Assembly: GCA_943355045.1 (NCBI GenBank)
Contig: CALRDY010000011.1
Coordinates: 1 to 11,962 of the forward strand
Source of the DNA: Candidatus Nomurabacteria bacterium
Lineage (GTDB): Bacteria > Patescibacteriota > Minisyncoccia > Phycocordibacterales > Phycocordibacteraceae
DNA: 11,962 bases
Direction of reading: 5' to 3'
This document shows, one piece after another, positions 5,597 through 11,584 of the stretch. The position numbers were made by a program, and so were the translations under genes. Position 1 is the stretch's first letter, and each line of letters starts with the position of its first letter. Under the pieces are notes generated by a model, which searched no databases, was not told the origin of the DNA, and saw only the letters and a program-made list of their open reading frames with translations.

Positions 5597-5630
5597 TACT
5601 GCCCCTCCACAGTGGGGGGCGGTATTTTTT
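5597..5630 (+). terminator. Intrinsic terminator after the small membrane protein gene
   Basis: TACTGCCCCTCC pairs with GGGGGGCGGTA around loop ACAGT, with one bulged T and one G-T pair, followed by TTTTTT (5625-5630). A textbook rho-independent terminator 23 nt after the stop. It also separates this gene from smc. Confidence 0.88.
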
Positions 5631-5636
5631 ATGCGC

Positions 5637-5642
5637 TATACT
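5637..5642 (+). promoter_or_regulatory. Putative -10 box of smc
   Basis: TATACT, 7 nt before the smc ATG at 5650. The -35 position falls within the preceding terminator stem and shows no match. AGGGA directly abuts the ATG and is too close to act as a normal Shine-Dalgarno. Confidence 0.5.
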
Positions 5643-5649
5643 TCAGGGA

Positions 5650-7872
5650 ATGTTGAAGCGATTAGAGGTTGTCGGATTTAAGTCATTTGCCAAGAAGACG
5701 GTCTTGGACTTTTTGAGTTCCACGACGGCGATCGTCGGGCCGAACGGGTCGGGCAAGAGTAATGTCGCGGAAGCGTTCCGCTTCGCGCTTGGCGAACAGT
5801 CGATGAAGAGTATGCGCGGCAAGCGCGCAGAGGATCTCATTTTCAACGGTTCGCACTCGGTACCACGCGCAAATCGCGCGGCGGTCGCCATCGTTTTTGA
5901 TAATCGACCGAAGGGCGCGCATCGCCCATTCAAGATCGACTTCGACGAAGTCGTGATCGAGCGAGCGGTGCTGCGCGACGGTACGAGCGAGTACTCCATC
6001 AATGGTTCCAAGGTGCGCCTGCGCGACATCGAGGAGCTTCTTGCGGGTGCGAACATCGGCGAGACAGGGCATCACATTATTTCTCAAGGGGAGGCGGATC
6101 GGATACTGCTCGCGTCGCCGCGCGACCGCCGCGCGATGCTCGAAGACGCGCTCGGGCTCAAGATCTACGAATTCAAGAAACAGGAGGCTGAGAAGAAGCT
6201 CGGAAAGACCGAAGAGAATATCGGCCAGATCAATTCGCTCCGGCGGGAGCTTGCGCCGCATCTGCGCTTCCTTGAGAGCCAGGTAAAGAAGCTTGAACGC
6301 GCGGATTCCCTGCGTACCGAACTCGTCGGTCTCGCGCAGACGTATTTTGCAATTGAAGATGCGTATCTGGCGCACGAAAAAGAAAAAGTCGCCGGAGAAA
6401 AACGAGACGCGGCGGAGCGGCTCGCGCAAGCGACTGCCGAACTTTCAGCTATCGAAGAGCGCGCGACGACCGATGCCGAGGGCGTAAAGCACCTCGACCT
6501 CGTGCGTCGGACGGAGCGCGAAGTCGAGCGTGTCGGCGGCGAGCGCGGGACTCTTGCGCGCAGCCTTGGGCGGGTCGAGGGCGCGCTTGCAGCGGCAAAG
6601 GAGCGCAGTGCGCGGGTCGCGCGCGAGCCGTATGCGAAAGTGCCGCGCGAGGATCTCTCGGCGCTCGCGCGCGAGATCGAGAAGCAGGCAGAGGAGGCGA
6701 CGACACCCGAAGCGATCTCTGCGGCGCTCTCCGCGATACGGAAAGCGGTAACGGCATTTGTCGGCCGGTTCATCGCCCCGGCCGACGACCTGCTCGCTGA
6801 CGAAGAGCGCGCCGCGTACGCGCTCGAGAACGAGCGGACGGAACTCCTCGCGAAGGACGCACGTTTCTCTGAAGAGCTCGAGCGGACGAAGTCTGCGCTT
6901 GCGCGGAGCCGCGAGGCCATGACCGCACATGACGAGACGGGTCGCGAGCTGCGCCGTCGCATCCTCGATCTTGCGCAGGCAAAAGCGCACGAAGAGGGTT
7001 CCGTTGCGAAGAGTGGTGCGCGCGAATACGAACTCAATTTGCTTTCCGAATCTCTTGAGCGCGAGAAGGGCGAAGTGCTCGCGCTCGGCGGCATCGCTAC
7101 CGTCTCGTATGCGCCGCTCGCTCAGCTGCCTGCCGAAGATCGCCAGACGCAGGATGCGCGCAAGCGCACGCTTGAGCGCACGAAAATCCGCCTCGAAGAG
7201 GCGGGCGGCACGGGCGAAGACATCCGCCAGGAGCATAAAGAAGTCTCTGAGCGCGAAACTTTCCTCGCGACCGAGCTCGAGGATCTCGCGAAATCGGCGG
7301 CGGGTCTGCGGGCGCTCATCAGCGATTTGGATACAGAGCTCGGCAAGCATTTCTCCGAAGGTCTTGCGAAGGTCAATGCGTCGTTTAGCGAATACTTCGC
7401 GCTCATGTTCGGCGGCGGCAGCGCGCGTCTCGCGCTCGAAGAAGCAGAGGAGCCGGAGGAGGGCTCTCTGGCATACGCCGAAGAAGAAACCGATGAAGCG
7501 CCGAAAGAAAAAGAACGGCTCGGCATCGAGATTGCGGTCAATCTGCCGAAAAAGAAAGTGCGCTCACTCATGCAGCTCTCGGGCGGCGAACGTGCGCTCA
7601 CGTCTATCGCGCTCATCTTTGCGATGAGTCAGGTAAACCCGCCGCCATTCCTTATCCTCGACGAGACCGATGCTGCGCTCGATGAGGCGAATAGCCGCCG
7701 CTACGGCGACATGATCGAAAATCTGGCGAAGAAGTCTCAGCTCATCGTCATCACGCACAACCGCGAGTCGATGAGCCGTGCGAACACGCTCTACGGCGTT
7801 ACTATGGGCGGCGACGGAGTAAGTAAGTTGCTATCGGTAAAATTTGAAGAGGCTGTAAGTGTCGCAAAGTAG
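5650..7872 (+). CDS. smc: Short SMC-family chromosome segregation ATPase, no evident hinge
   Basis: 740 aa, against roughly 1150-1200 for bacterial SMC. SMC proteins form ATP-driven DNA-loop complexes that organise chromosomes. The N-terminal head has GFKSFAKKT and the Walker A motif GPNGSGKSN (30-38), then an ISQGEADRIL stretch. Charged, Ala/Glu-rich coiled coil fills about 165-360 and 385-590. Between them lies only a short helical segment (about 345-385, including AISAALSAIRKAVTAFVGRF) with neither an SMC hinge nor a CxxC zinc hook. The C-terminal head has the signature LSGGERALTS (from L643) and Walker B FLILDETDAALDEAN (D671, E672). Both ATPase halves are intact, so it should bind and hydrolyse ATP, but dimerisation must differ from classical SMC. 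The frame is open throughout, so it is not a broken gene. A diverged duplicate of the last codons follows the stop. Confidence 0.93.
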   Translation: MLKRLEVVGFKSFAKKTVLDFLSSTTAIVGPNGSGKSNVAEAFRFALGEQSMKSMRGKRAEDLIFNGSHSVPRANRAAVAIVFDNRPKGAHRPFKIDFDEVVIERAVLRDGTSEYSINGSKVRLRDIEELLAGANIGETGHHIISQGEADRILLASPRDRRAMLEDALGLKIYEFKKQEAEKKLGKTEENIGQINSLRRELAPHLRFLESQVKKLERADSLRTELVGLAQTYFAIEDAYLAHEKEKVAGEKRDAAERLAQATAELSAIEERATTDAEGVKHLDLVRRTEREVERVGGERGTLARSLGRVEGALAAAKERSARVAREPYAKVPREDLSALAREIEKQAEEATTPEAISAALSAIRKAVTAFVGRFIAPADDLLADEERAAYALENERTELLAKDARFSEELERTKSALARSREAMTAHDETGRELRRRILDLAQAKAHEEGSVAKSGAREYELNLLSESLEREKGEVLALGGIATVSYAPLAQLPAEDRQTQDARKRTLERTKIRLEEAGGTGEDIRQEHKEVSERETFLATELEDLAKSAAGLRALISDLDTELGKHFSEGLAKVNASFSEYFALMFGGGSARLALEEAEEPEEGSLAYAEEETDEAPKEKERLGIEIAVNLPKKKVRSLMQLSGGERALTSIALIFAMSQVNPPPFLILDETDAALDEANSRRYGDMIENLAKKSQLIVITHNRESMSRANTLYGVTMGGDGVSKLLSVKFEEAVSVAK

Positions 7873-7877
7873 GCCTG

Positions 7878-7920
7878 CCCCGTAGCCAAACGGAGCGAAG
7901 CGGAGTTTGTGGTACTGGGG
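7878..7920. repeat. Imperfect hairpin just after smc
   Basis: CCCC-GTA-CC-AAAC on the left pairs with GTTT-GG-TAC-GGGG on the right: 13 bp interrupted by small bulges, with a 13-nt loop GGAGCGAAGCGGA. It starts 5 nt after the smc stop and has no T-run. Its ends (GCCCCGTAG ... TACTGGGG) resemble those of the rnhB element (GCCCCGTTAG ... CTAACGGGGC), so it may be a decayed relative; this is a weak inference. Confidence 0.5.
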
Positions 7921-7955
7921 TCAAATTCGACGAGACCGTCGCGGTGGCGAAGTAG
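7920..7955 (+). pseudogene. Diverged duplicate of the smc 3' end
   Basis: In another frame this reads VKFDETVAVAK and stop, against VKFEEAVSVAK and stop at the real smc end (7837-7872). By hand count 25 of 36 nt match, and most codons that differ do so at the third base. That indicates both copies diverged as coding sequence. It is best read as a leftover gene end after recombination with a diverged smc copy, not as a functional gene. Confidence 0.65.
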
Positions 7956-7959
7956 CATT

Positions 7960-7980
7960 TAGGGACTTACGATGTCCCTA
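7960..7980. repeat. Small hairpin between the convergent genes smc and 8004-8255
   Basis: TAGGGAC, loop TTACGAT, GTCCCTA: a perfect 7-bp stem with a 7-nt loop, between two converging genes. No T-run on either strand. It could help RNA 3'-end formation for one or both genes, but the evidence is only positional. Confidence 0.4.
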
Positions 7981-8003
7981 GTATCCAGAATCAGAGAAGA
8001 AAT

Positions 8004-8255
8004 TCAAGGGCGTTGTTCAGCGGATGGCATCTGCCAGCGTTGGTAGGCGAGTGCGAGCCATTGGATGCCGACGATAGTCTGAGATATTGCTGGGAGCCAC
8101 AAATGTAGAGTCGAGAAAATCGCTGCGGAGATGAAGAGTGTCAGTCCGGTCGAAATGCTTGACGCGAGCGGCGGTTTTTCTTTTGCGATAAGCATCGGGA
8201 TAAGGGTGATGCAGAAGAAGACTTGAACCACCGTGAGTACATAGTCCTGCCACAT
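8004..8255 (-). CDS. Small hypothetical membrane protein downstream of rnr
   Basis: 83 aa with three likely membrane segments: about 5-24 (YVLTVVQVFFCITLIPMLIA), 34-54 (SISTGLTLFISAAIFSTL) and 56-72 (WLPAISQTIVGIQWLALAY). A short charged loop KEKPP follows the first, and the tail is polar. The ATG at 8255 comes one base after the rnr stop, so the two are almost surely cotranscribed and translationally coupled; no other ribosome-binding site is visible. Size and three-helix pattern resemble SemiSWEET/PQ-loop half-transporters, but no diagnostic motif is clear, so no function is assigned. It ends with TGA, showing UGA is a stop here. Cotranscription with RNase R might reflect convenience, not shared function. 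Confidence 0.72.
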   Translation of the reverse strand: MWQDYVLTVVQVFFCITLIPMLIAKEKPPLASSISTGLTLFISAAIFSTLHLWLPAISQTIVGIQWLALAYQRWQMPSAEQRP

Positions 8256-8256
8256 A

Positions 8257-10206
8257 TTACGCTACGGGCACGAAATCTAATTCTTTTTCGGCAAGACGAG
8301 CAGCGGTCAATTTGACGCGGATAGGGTCGCCAAGGCGGAAGGACTTGCGGGTACGGCGGCCGAGGAGTTGGTAATTCTTTTCGTCGTATTCAAAATAATC
8401 GTCGCCGACATCTTTGATGCGGATCATGCCGTCGGCGTGCGTCGTCTGCTCTTCGACGTAGAGGCCGCGCTCGGTAACGCCCGAGATGACGGCGTCGAAG
8501 ATTTCGCCGACGCGCTCGGCGAGGAACTCCACCTGCTTCATCTTGATCGAATCGCGCTCGGCGCTCGCAGCGGCGACTTCGCGCTCGGATGCGTGGAGCG
8601 CGAGCGCGTCGAATGCGCGCATCTCGTGCGTAGTGATCGGGTCGCCGCCCGCATGTGCCTTGATGAGTCGGTGCACGACGAGGTCGGGATAGCGACGGAT
8701 CGGCGACGTGAAGTGCGTATAGAAATCGAAAGCGAGGCCGAAGTGACCGATGTTGCGCGTCGCGTAGACGGCTTTGCTCATCGAACGCAGCGCTGCGGTC
8801 TTCACGAGATATTCCTCAGGCTTACCTTTCACTGATTCGAGCAGTTTGTTCAATTCCGCACCGGTAACGGTGCCAGCACCTGACGTCTTCAGGTGGTAGC
8901 CCATGATGCGGAGCAGGTTTGCGAGGTTTTCGATGCGGTCGGTGTCTGGAGCATCGTGGATGCGATAGAGCGAGTAGAAATGTTCGCCGCCGTTCTTCGT
9001 GAGTTTGGAAAGGTGTTTGGCGACCGCTTCGTTCGCGAGAAGCATGAAGTCCTCGATGAGGAGATTCGTCGCTTTGCGTTCTTTCAGGCGGACAGCGATC
9101 GGTTTGCCTTCGGCATTGAGCTCGACTTTCACTTCGGCCGTATCAAATTCGATAGCACCTTTGGCCTGGCGGCGGGCGCGAATCTTCAGCGAGAGATTGA
9201 GGAGGAGCGAGAGCTCTTCGTGCATGGTGCCGGTACCCGCGTCGAGCACCTCCTGCGCATTTTCATACGTAAAGCGCTTGTCGGAGTGAATGACGGTTTC
9301 GCCGAACCAAGTGTCTTTGATATTTGCATCGCTATCGAGCGTGAAGACTGCTGAAACGGCGAGTCGATCCTCGTTCGGCTTCAATGAGCAGAGATTGTTC
9401 GACAGGACTTCAGGAAGCATTGGTATGGTGCGGTCGACGAGGTAGACGCTGGTCGCGCGTTCGATGGCCTCTTTGTCGAGCTGTGTGCCCGGCTTCACGA
9501 AGAAGGAGACGTCAGCGATGTGCACGCCGACCTCGATAGTTCCATCGGGAAGTTTTTGTATGGAAAGGGCGTCATCGAAATCTTTCGCGTCGAATGGGTC
9601 GATGGTGCACGTTGCGACGTTCCGGAAATCGCGCCGCTTCGGACTCGCCGCTTCTGTAGCGAGTATCGCCGCGCCATTCTTCTCGAGCATTTCCGCGTCG
9701 CTGACGACGCCGGGAGGGAAGTCGCTGGAGAAGCCTTGCCCGAGCGCGAGCGCGCGCATCTCAGTCTCATGCACACCGACTTTACCAATGACTTCTTCAA
9801 CGACGCCCCACGGGTACTGCGCGCCTTCATCCCATCCCTGCAGACGGACGAGCACTTTGAAACCGAGCTGCGCGCCTTTCGTGTCGCGCACTTCGATGGG
9901 CGTGTACATCTTCTTGTAGTCGGGCGCGAGGAGCGTCTTGCCGCCCTCTTCGACAAATGAACCGACGAAAGTCTCTCGAGCGCGCGAGATGATCTCGACG
10001 ACCTTACCTGCTTCGCGTGGGGGCATGCGGCTTGAAGGGTCGCGATAGGCACCCATTGGAGCAACCTTTACGATGTCTCCCGAGAGGGCGTGATTGGTCC
10101 ATTCGATCGGAATGAGCAGGTCTTCTTTGTCGTCCCCTATGGCGAAAAAGCCGAACCCTTTCCGGGTCATCGTTATCGGTCCTTCGAGGAGAGTCTCCGC
10201 TGGCAT
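8257..10206 (-). CDS. rnr: Ribonuclease R (RNB-family 3'-5' exoribonuclease)
   Basis: 649 aa from the ATG at 10206. RNase R degrades structured RNA from the 3' end and helps mature and turn over rRNA and mRNA. An N-terminal OB/cold-shock domain covers about 8-50 (GPITMTRKGFGFFAIGDD, LSGDIVKV), followed by a second one to about 150. The RNB catalytic domain (about 190-520) carries TIDPFDAKDFDDALS with D203, D209, D211 and D212, the spacing of the RNase II/R active site, then VHIADVSFFV, ERATSVYLVDRTIPMLP and HFTSPIRRYPDL. An S1 domain follows (about 565-645, AVISGVTERGLYVEE). It lacks the N-terminal helix-turn-helix and basic C-terminal tail of E. coli RNase R. The frame stays open 10 codons upstream to a TTG at 10236, but that start would fall inside the promoter. 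Divergent from rpsP. Confidence 0.95.
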   Translation of the reverse strand: MPAETLLEGPITMTRKGFGFFAIGDDKEDLLIPIEWTNHALSGDIVKVAPMGAYRDPSSRMPPREAGKVVEIISRARETFVGSFVEEGGKTLLAPDYKKMYTPIEVRDTKGAQLGFKVLVRLQGWDEGAQYPWGVVEEVIGKVGVHETEMRALALGQGFSSDFPPGVVSDAEMLEKNGAAILATEAASPKRRDFRNVATCTIDPFDAKDFDDALSIQKLPDGTIEVGVHIADVSFFVKPGTQLDKEAIERATSVYLVDRTIPMLPEVLSNNLCSLKPNEDRLAVSAVFTLDSDANIKDTWFGETVIHSDKRFTYENAQEVLDAGTGTMHEELSLLLNLSLKIRARRQAKGAIEFDTAEVKVELNAEGKPIAVRLKERKATNLLIEDFMLLANEAVAKHLSKLTKNGGEHFYSLYRIHDAPDTDRIENLANLLRIMGYHLKTSGAGTVTGAELNKLLESVKGKPEEYLVKTAALRSMSKAVYATRNIGHFGLAFDFYTHFTSPIRRYPDLVVHRLIKAHAGGDPITTHEMRAFDALALHASEREVAAASAERDSIKMKQVEFLAERVGEIFDAVISGVTERGLYVEEQTTHADGMIRIKDVGDDYFEYDEKNYQLLGRRTRKSFRLGDPIRVKLTAARLAEKELDFVPVA

Positions 10207-10213
10207 TTCTCGT

Positions 10214-10242
10214 ACTCTAGCCCCGTTACACATCAAAGTAAA
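10214..10242 (-). promoter_or_regulatory. Putative promoter of rnr
   Basis: On the minus strand, TTTACT (10242-10237), a 17-nt spacer, and TAGAGT (10219-10214), with the -10 box 7 nt before the ATG at 10206. Predicted to give a leaderless transcript. It supports choosing 10206 as the start. Confidence 0.6.
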
Positions 10243-10308
10243 TGGCTTGCTCGCAATAATCTTGTGCGCCGCTCTCGAGTCTTCGAAGATATAGTTGAGG
10301 TCGGTTGT

Positions 10309-10337
10309 TTGCGGTTTTAGGCTGGTTCTGGTACTGT
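10309..10337 (+). promoter_or_regulatory. Putative promoter of the rpsP-khpA operon
   Basis: TTGCGG (10309-10314), a 17-nt spacer, and TACTGT (10332-10337), 10 nt before the ATG at 10348. The transcript would begin about 3 nt before the ATG, so it is nearly leaderless. Confidence 0.55.
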
Positions 10338-10347
10338 GCCTCTACAT

Positions 10348-10854
10348 ATGTTGATGATTCGTTTTCAGCGCATCGGCCGGACTAATGCTCCGGCATTTCG
10401 CATTGTCGTTTTGGAGAAAGAGCGCGCCGCAAAGGCGGGCAACATCGTCGAGCTGCTCGGCACCTACAATCCGAGAAGCAAAGCCCTCACGCTTGATGAG
10501 GCGCAGGTAAAGGCTTGGATCGCGAAGGGCGCCCAGCCGACGGACTCTATCCGTAACCTCCTTATCAATAAGGGCGTCATCACGGGAAAGAAAGTGAACG
10601 TGCTTCCGAAGAAGACTCCGCAGAAGAGCGAGGAGGCAATAGCGGCAGAAGCAGCAGCAGCCGCGGCAGTGATTGAGGAGGCGAAGGCAGCTAAGGCAGC
10701 AAAGGCGGCTGCGGAAGCAGCAGAGGTCGCCGCCGCAGCGGCAGCGATTGAAGCGGCGAAAGCAGCGGAAGCCGCGCCAGTCGTAGAAGCTCCAGCAGAA
10801 GCAGAAGCTATCGTGGAGGCGGCACCAGCAGCAGAGGAGGTTCCCGTAGCCTAA
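10348..10854 (+). CDS. rpsP: Ribosomal protein bS16 with alanine-rich C-terminal extension
   Basis: 168 aa from the ATG at 10348, about twice the usual 80-90. Residues 1 to about 80 are bS16, a small-subunit assembly protein: MIRFQRIGRTNAPAFRIVVL, then IVELLGTYNPRSKALTLDEA, VKAWIAKGAQPTDSIRNLL. From about 88 to the end is an Ala/Glu/Lys-rich low-complexity tail (repeats like EAAKAA and AKAAKAA), probably helical and then Pro/Val/Ala-rich and flexible. It has no cysteines or aromatic residues. A GTG at 10336 also opens the frame but lies inside the -10 box, and the next ATG gives the proper S16 N terminus. It is first in the order rpsP-khpA-(rimM position)-trmD. The tail's role is unknown. Confidence 0.93.
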   Translation: MLMIRFQRIGRTNAPAFRIVVLEKERAAKAGNIVELLGTYNPRSKALTLDEAQVKAWIAKGAQPTDSIRNLLINKGVITGKKVNVLPKKTPQKSEEAIAAEAAAAAAVIEEAKAAKAAKAAAEAAEVAAAAAAIEAAKAAEAAPVVEAPAEAEAIVEAAPAAEEVPVA

Positions 10855-10861
10855 CCTTACC

Positions 10862-10876
10862 TCCGCCAGTGGCGGA
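10862..10876. repeat. Short hairpin between rpsP and khpA
   Basis: TCCGCC, loop AGT, GGCGGA: a 6-bp stem with a 3-nt loop in the 39-nt gap. No T-run follows, so it is unlikely to stop transcription. It may be an RNA-stability hairpin or a dispersed short palindrome. Confidence 0.5.
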
Positions 10877-10893
10877 CATAACCAATACCCCCT

Positions 10894-11211
10894 ATGGAAC
10901 CAGACCAGGCATTTCTCGAATACGCGGTGAAGGCACTCGCCGATCACTCGGAGGCGGTCGAGACGACTCGTACCATCGACCAGATGGGCGTCCTACTCAC
11001 TCTTTCCGTGCATCCTGAGGACATGGGGAAAATCATCGGCAAGAGCGGAAAGACCGCCGAGGCACTCCGCATCCTTCTGCGTGTCGTCGGCATGAAAGGA
11101 AATGCAAGGGTCAATCTCAAGATTAATGAGCCGCTCGGCGGCAAGCGTCTGCCTATCCAGGAACATGGGCCAGAAATAAAGACTGTCGATCAGGTAGTTG
11201 ATGAGATATAA
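10894..11211 (+). CDS. khpA: KH-domain RNA-binding protein (KhpA/YlqC family)
   Basis: 105 aa, somewhat longer than the usual 75-80. The single KH domain shows VLLTLSVHPEDMGKIIGKSG with the GxxG loop at G49-G52 (GKSG), then KTAEALRILLRVVG, the binding-groove helix, and ARVNLKI. The N-terminal 20 residues (QAFLEYAVKALADHSEAVET) match the family helix. The C-terminal about 20 residues (KRLPIQEHGPEIKTVDQVVD) are an added tail. KhpA binds RNA broadly and, in several Gram-positive bacteria, works with KhpB in cell-size control and sRNA binding. Position after rpsP is conserved in many bacteria. No Shine-Dalgarno precedes the ATG (CCCCCT abuts it) and no promoter is seen, so it is probably read from the rpsP promoter. 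Its stop overlaps the -10 box of the next gene. Confidence 0.92.
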   Translation: MEPDQAFLEYAVKALADHSEAVETTRTIDQMGVLLTLSVHPEDMGKIIGKSGKTAEALRILLRVVGMKGNARVNLKINEPLGGKRLPIQEHGPEIKTVDQVVDEI

Positions 11212-11212
11212 T
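11207..11212 (+). promoter_or_regulatory. Putative -10 box of the deoxyribosyltransferase-like gene
   Basis: A consensus TATAAT overlapping the khpA stop codon, 6 nt before the ATG at 11219. Implies a leaderless transcript that would also carry trmD. No clear -35 box. Confidence 0.55.
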
Positions 11213-11218
11213 TGCCGT

Positions 11219-11584
11219 ATGAAAATCTTTGTTGCCCATTCAAGCAATTTCGACTTCAAGAATAAACTCTATGTTCCTTTGCGCGGGTCGGAGCTTAACA
11301 GTCAGCATGAAATTCTCTTGCCTCAAGAGGGAGCTATTGAAGAAATAACGCGAGAAATGATTAATGGCTGTGATGTGCTGGTCGCAGAAGTTTCTGCGCC
11401 TTCACTTGGCGCTGGCATTGAAATCGGATGGGCCGATGCGGCTGGTGTGCCAGTTATCGCGATGTACGAGAAAGACTTACGCCCGTCATTTTCTATTGAT
11501 AATGCCGTTACAGACCGTTTCGAATACGAAAATTCAAGCGACATGCTCACTCAACTGGCCGCCTCTCTCAGTAAGTTTCAGTAA
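11219..11584 (+). CDS. Nucleoside 2-deoxyribosyltransferase-like protein
   Basis: 121 aa from the ATG at 11219. The fold family is suggested by the N-terminal strand MKIFVAHSS and by CDVLVAEVSAPSLGAGIEIGWADAAGVPVIAMY, which matches the DNPH1/nucleoside 2-deoxyribosyltransferase pattern, including the glutamate after SLGAG that acts as nucleophile in that family. Members break or exchange the N-glycosidic bond of deoxynucleosides or deoxynucleoside monophosphates, so salvage or pool cleaning is plausible; the substrate cannot be told from sequence. The reading frame extends upstream to 11198, but the TATAAT spacing favours 11219. Its stop TAA overlaps the trmD ATG by one base, so the two are coupled. 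Base composition is lower in GC than its neighbours (28 G+C of 60 over 11341-11400). It sits where rimM is usual. Confidence 0.75.
   Translation: MKIFVAHSSNFDFKNKLYVPLRGSELNSQHEILLPQEGAIEEITREMINGCDVLVAEVSAPSLGAGIEIGWADAAGVPVIAMYEKDLRPSFSIDNAVTDRFEYENSSDMLTQLAASLSKFQ

Noticed and set aside
6165..7350. Long minus-strand open frames of about 300 codons inside smc
   Set aside because: Arg/Ser-rich translations with no family motif, opposite a conserved coiled-coil ATPase; typical shadows of GC-rich coding sequence.
10207..10236. Upstream TTG start for rnr at 10236
   Set aside because: It would place the start inside the predicted promoter, and the extra 10 residues do not resemble the family. 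The ATG at 10206 fits the -10 spacing.
10336..10347. GTG start for rpsP at 10336
   Set aside because: The GTG overlaps the -10 box TACTGT, and bS16 proteins normally begin at the ATG-proximal MIRFQRIG region.
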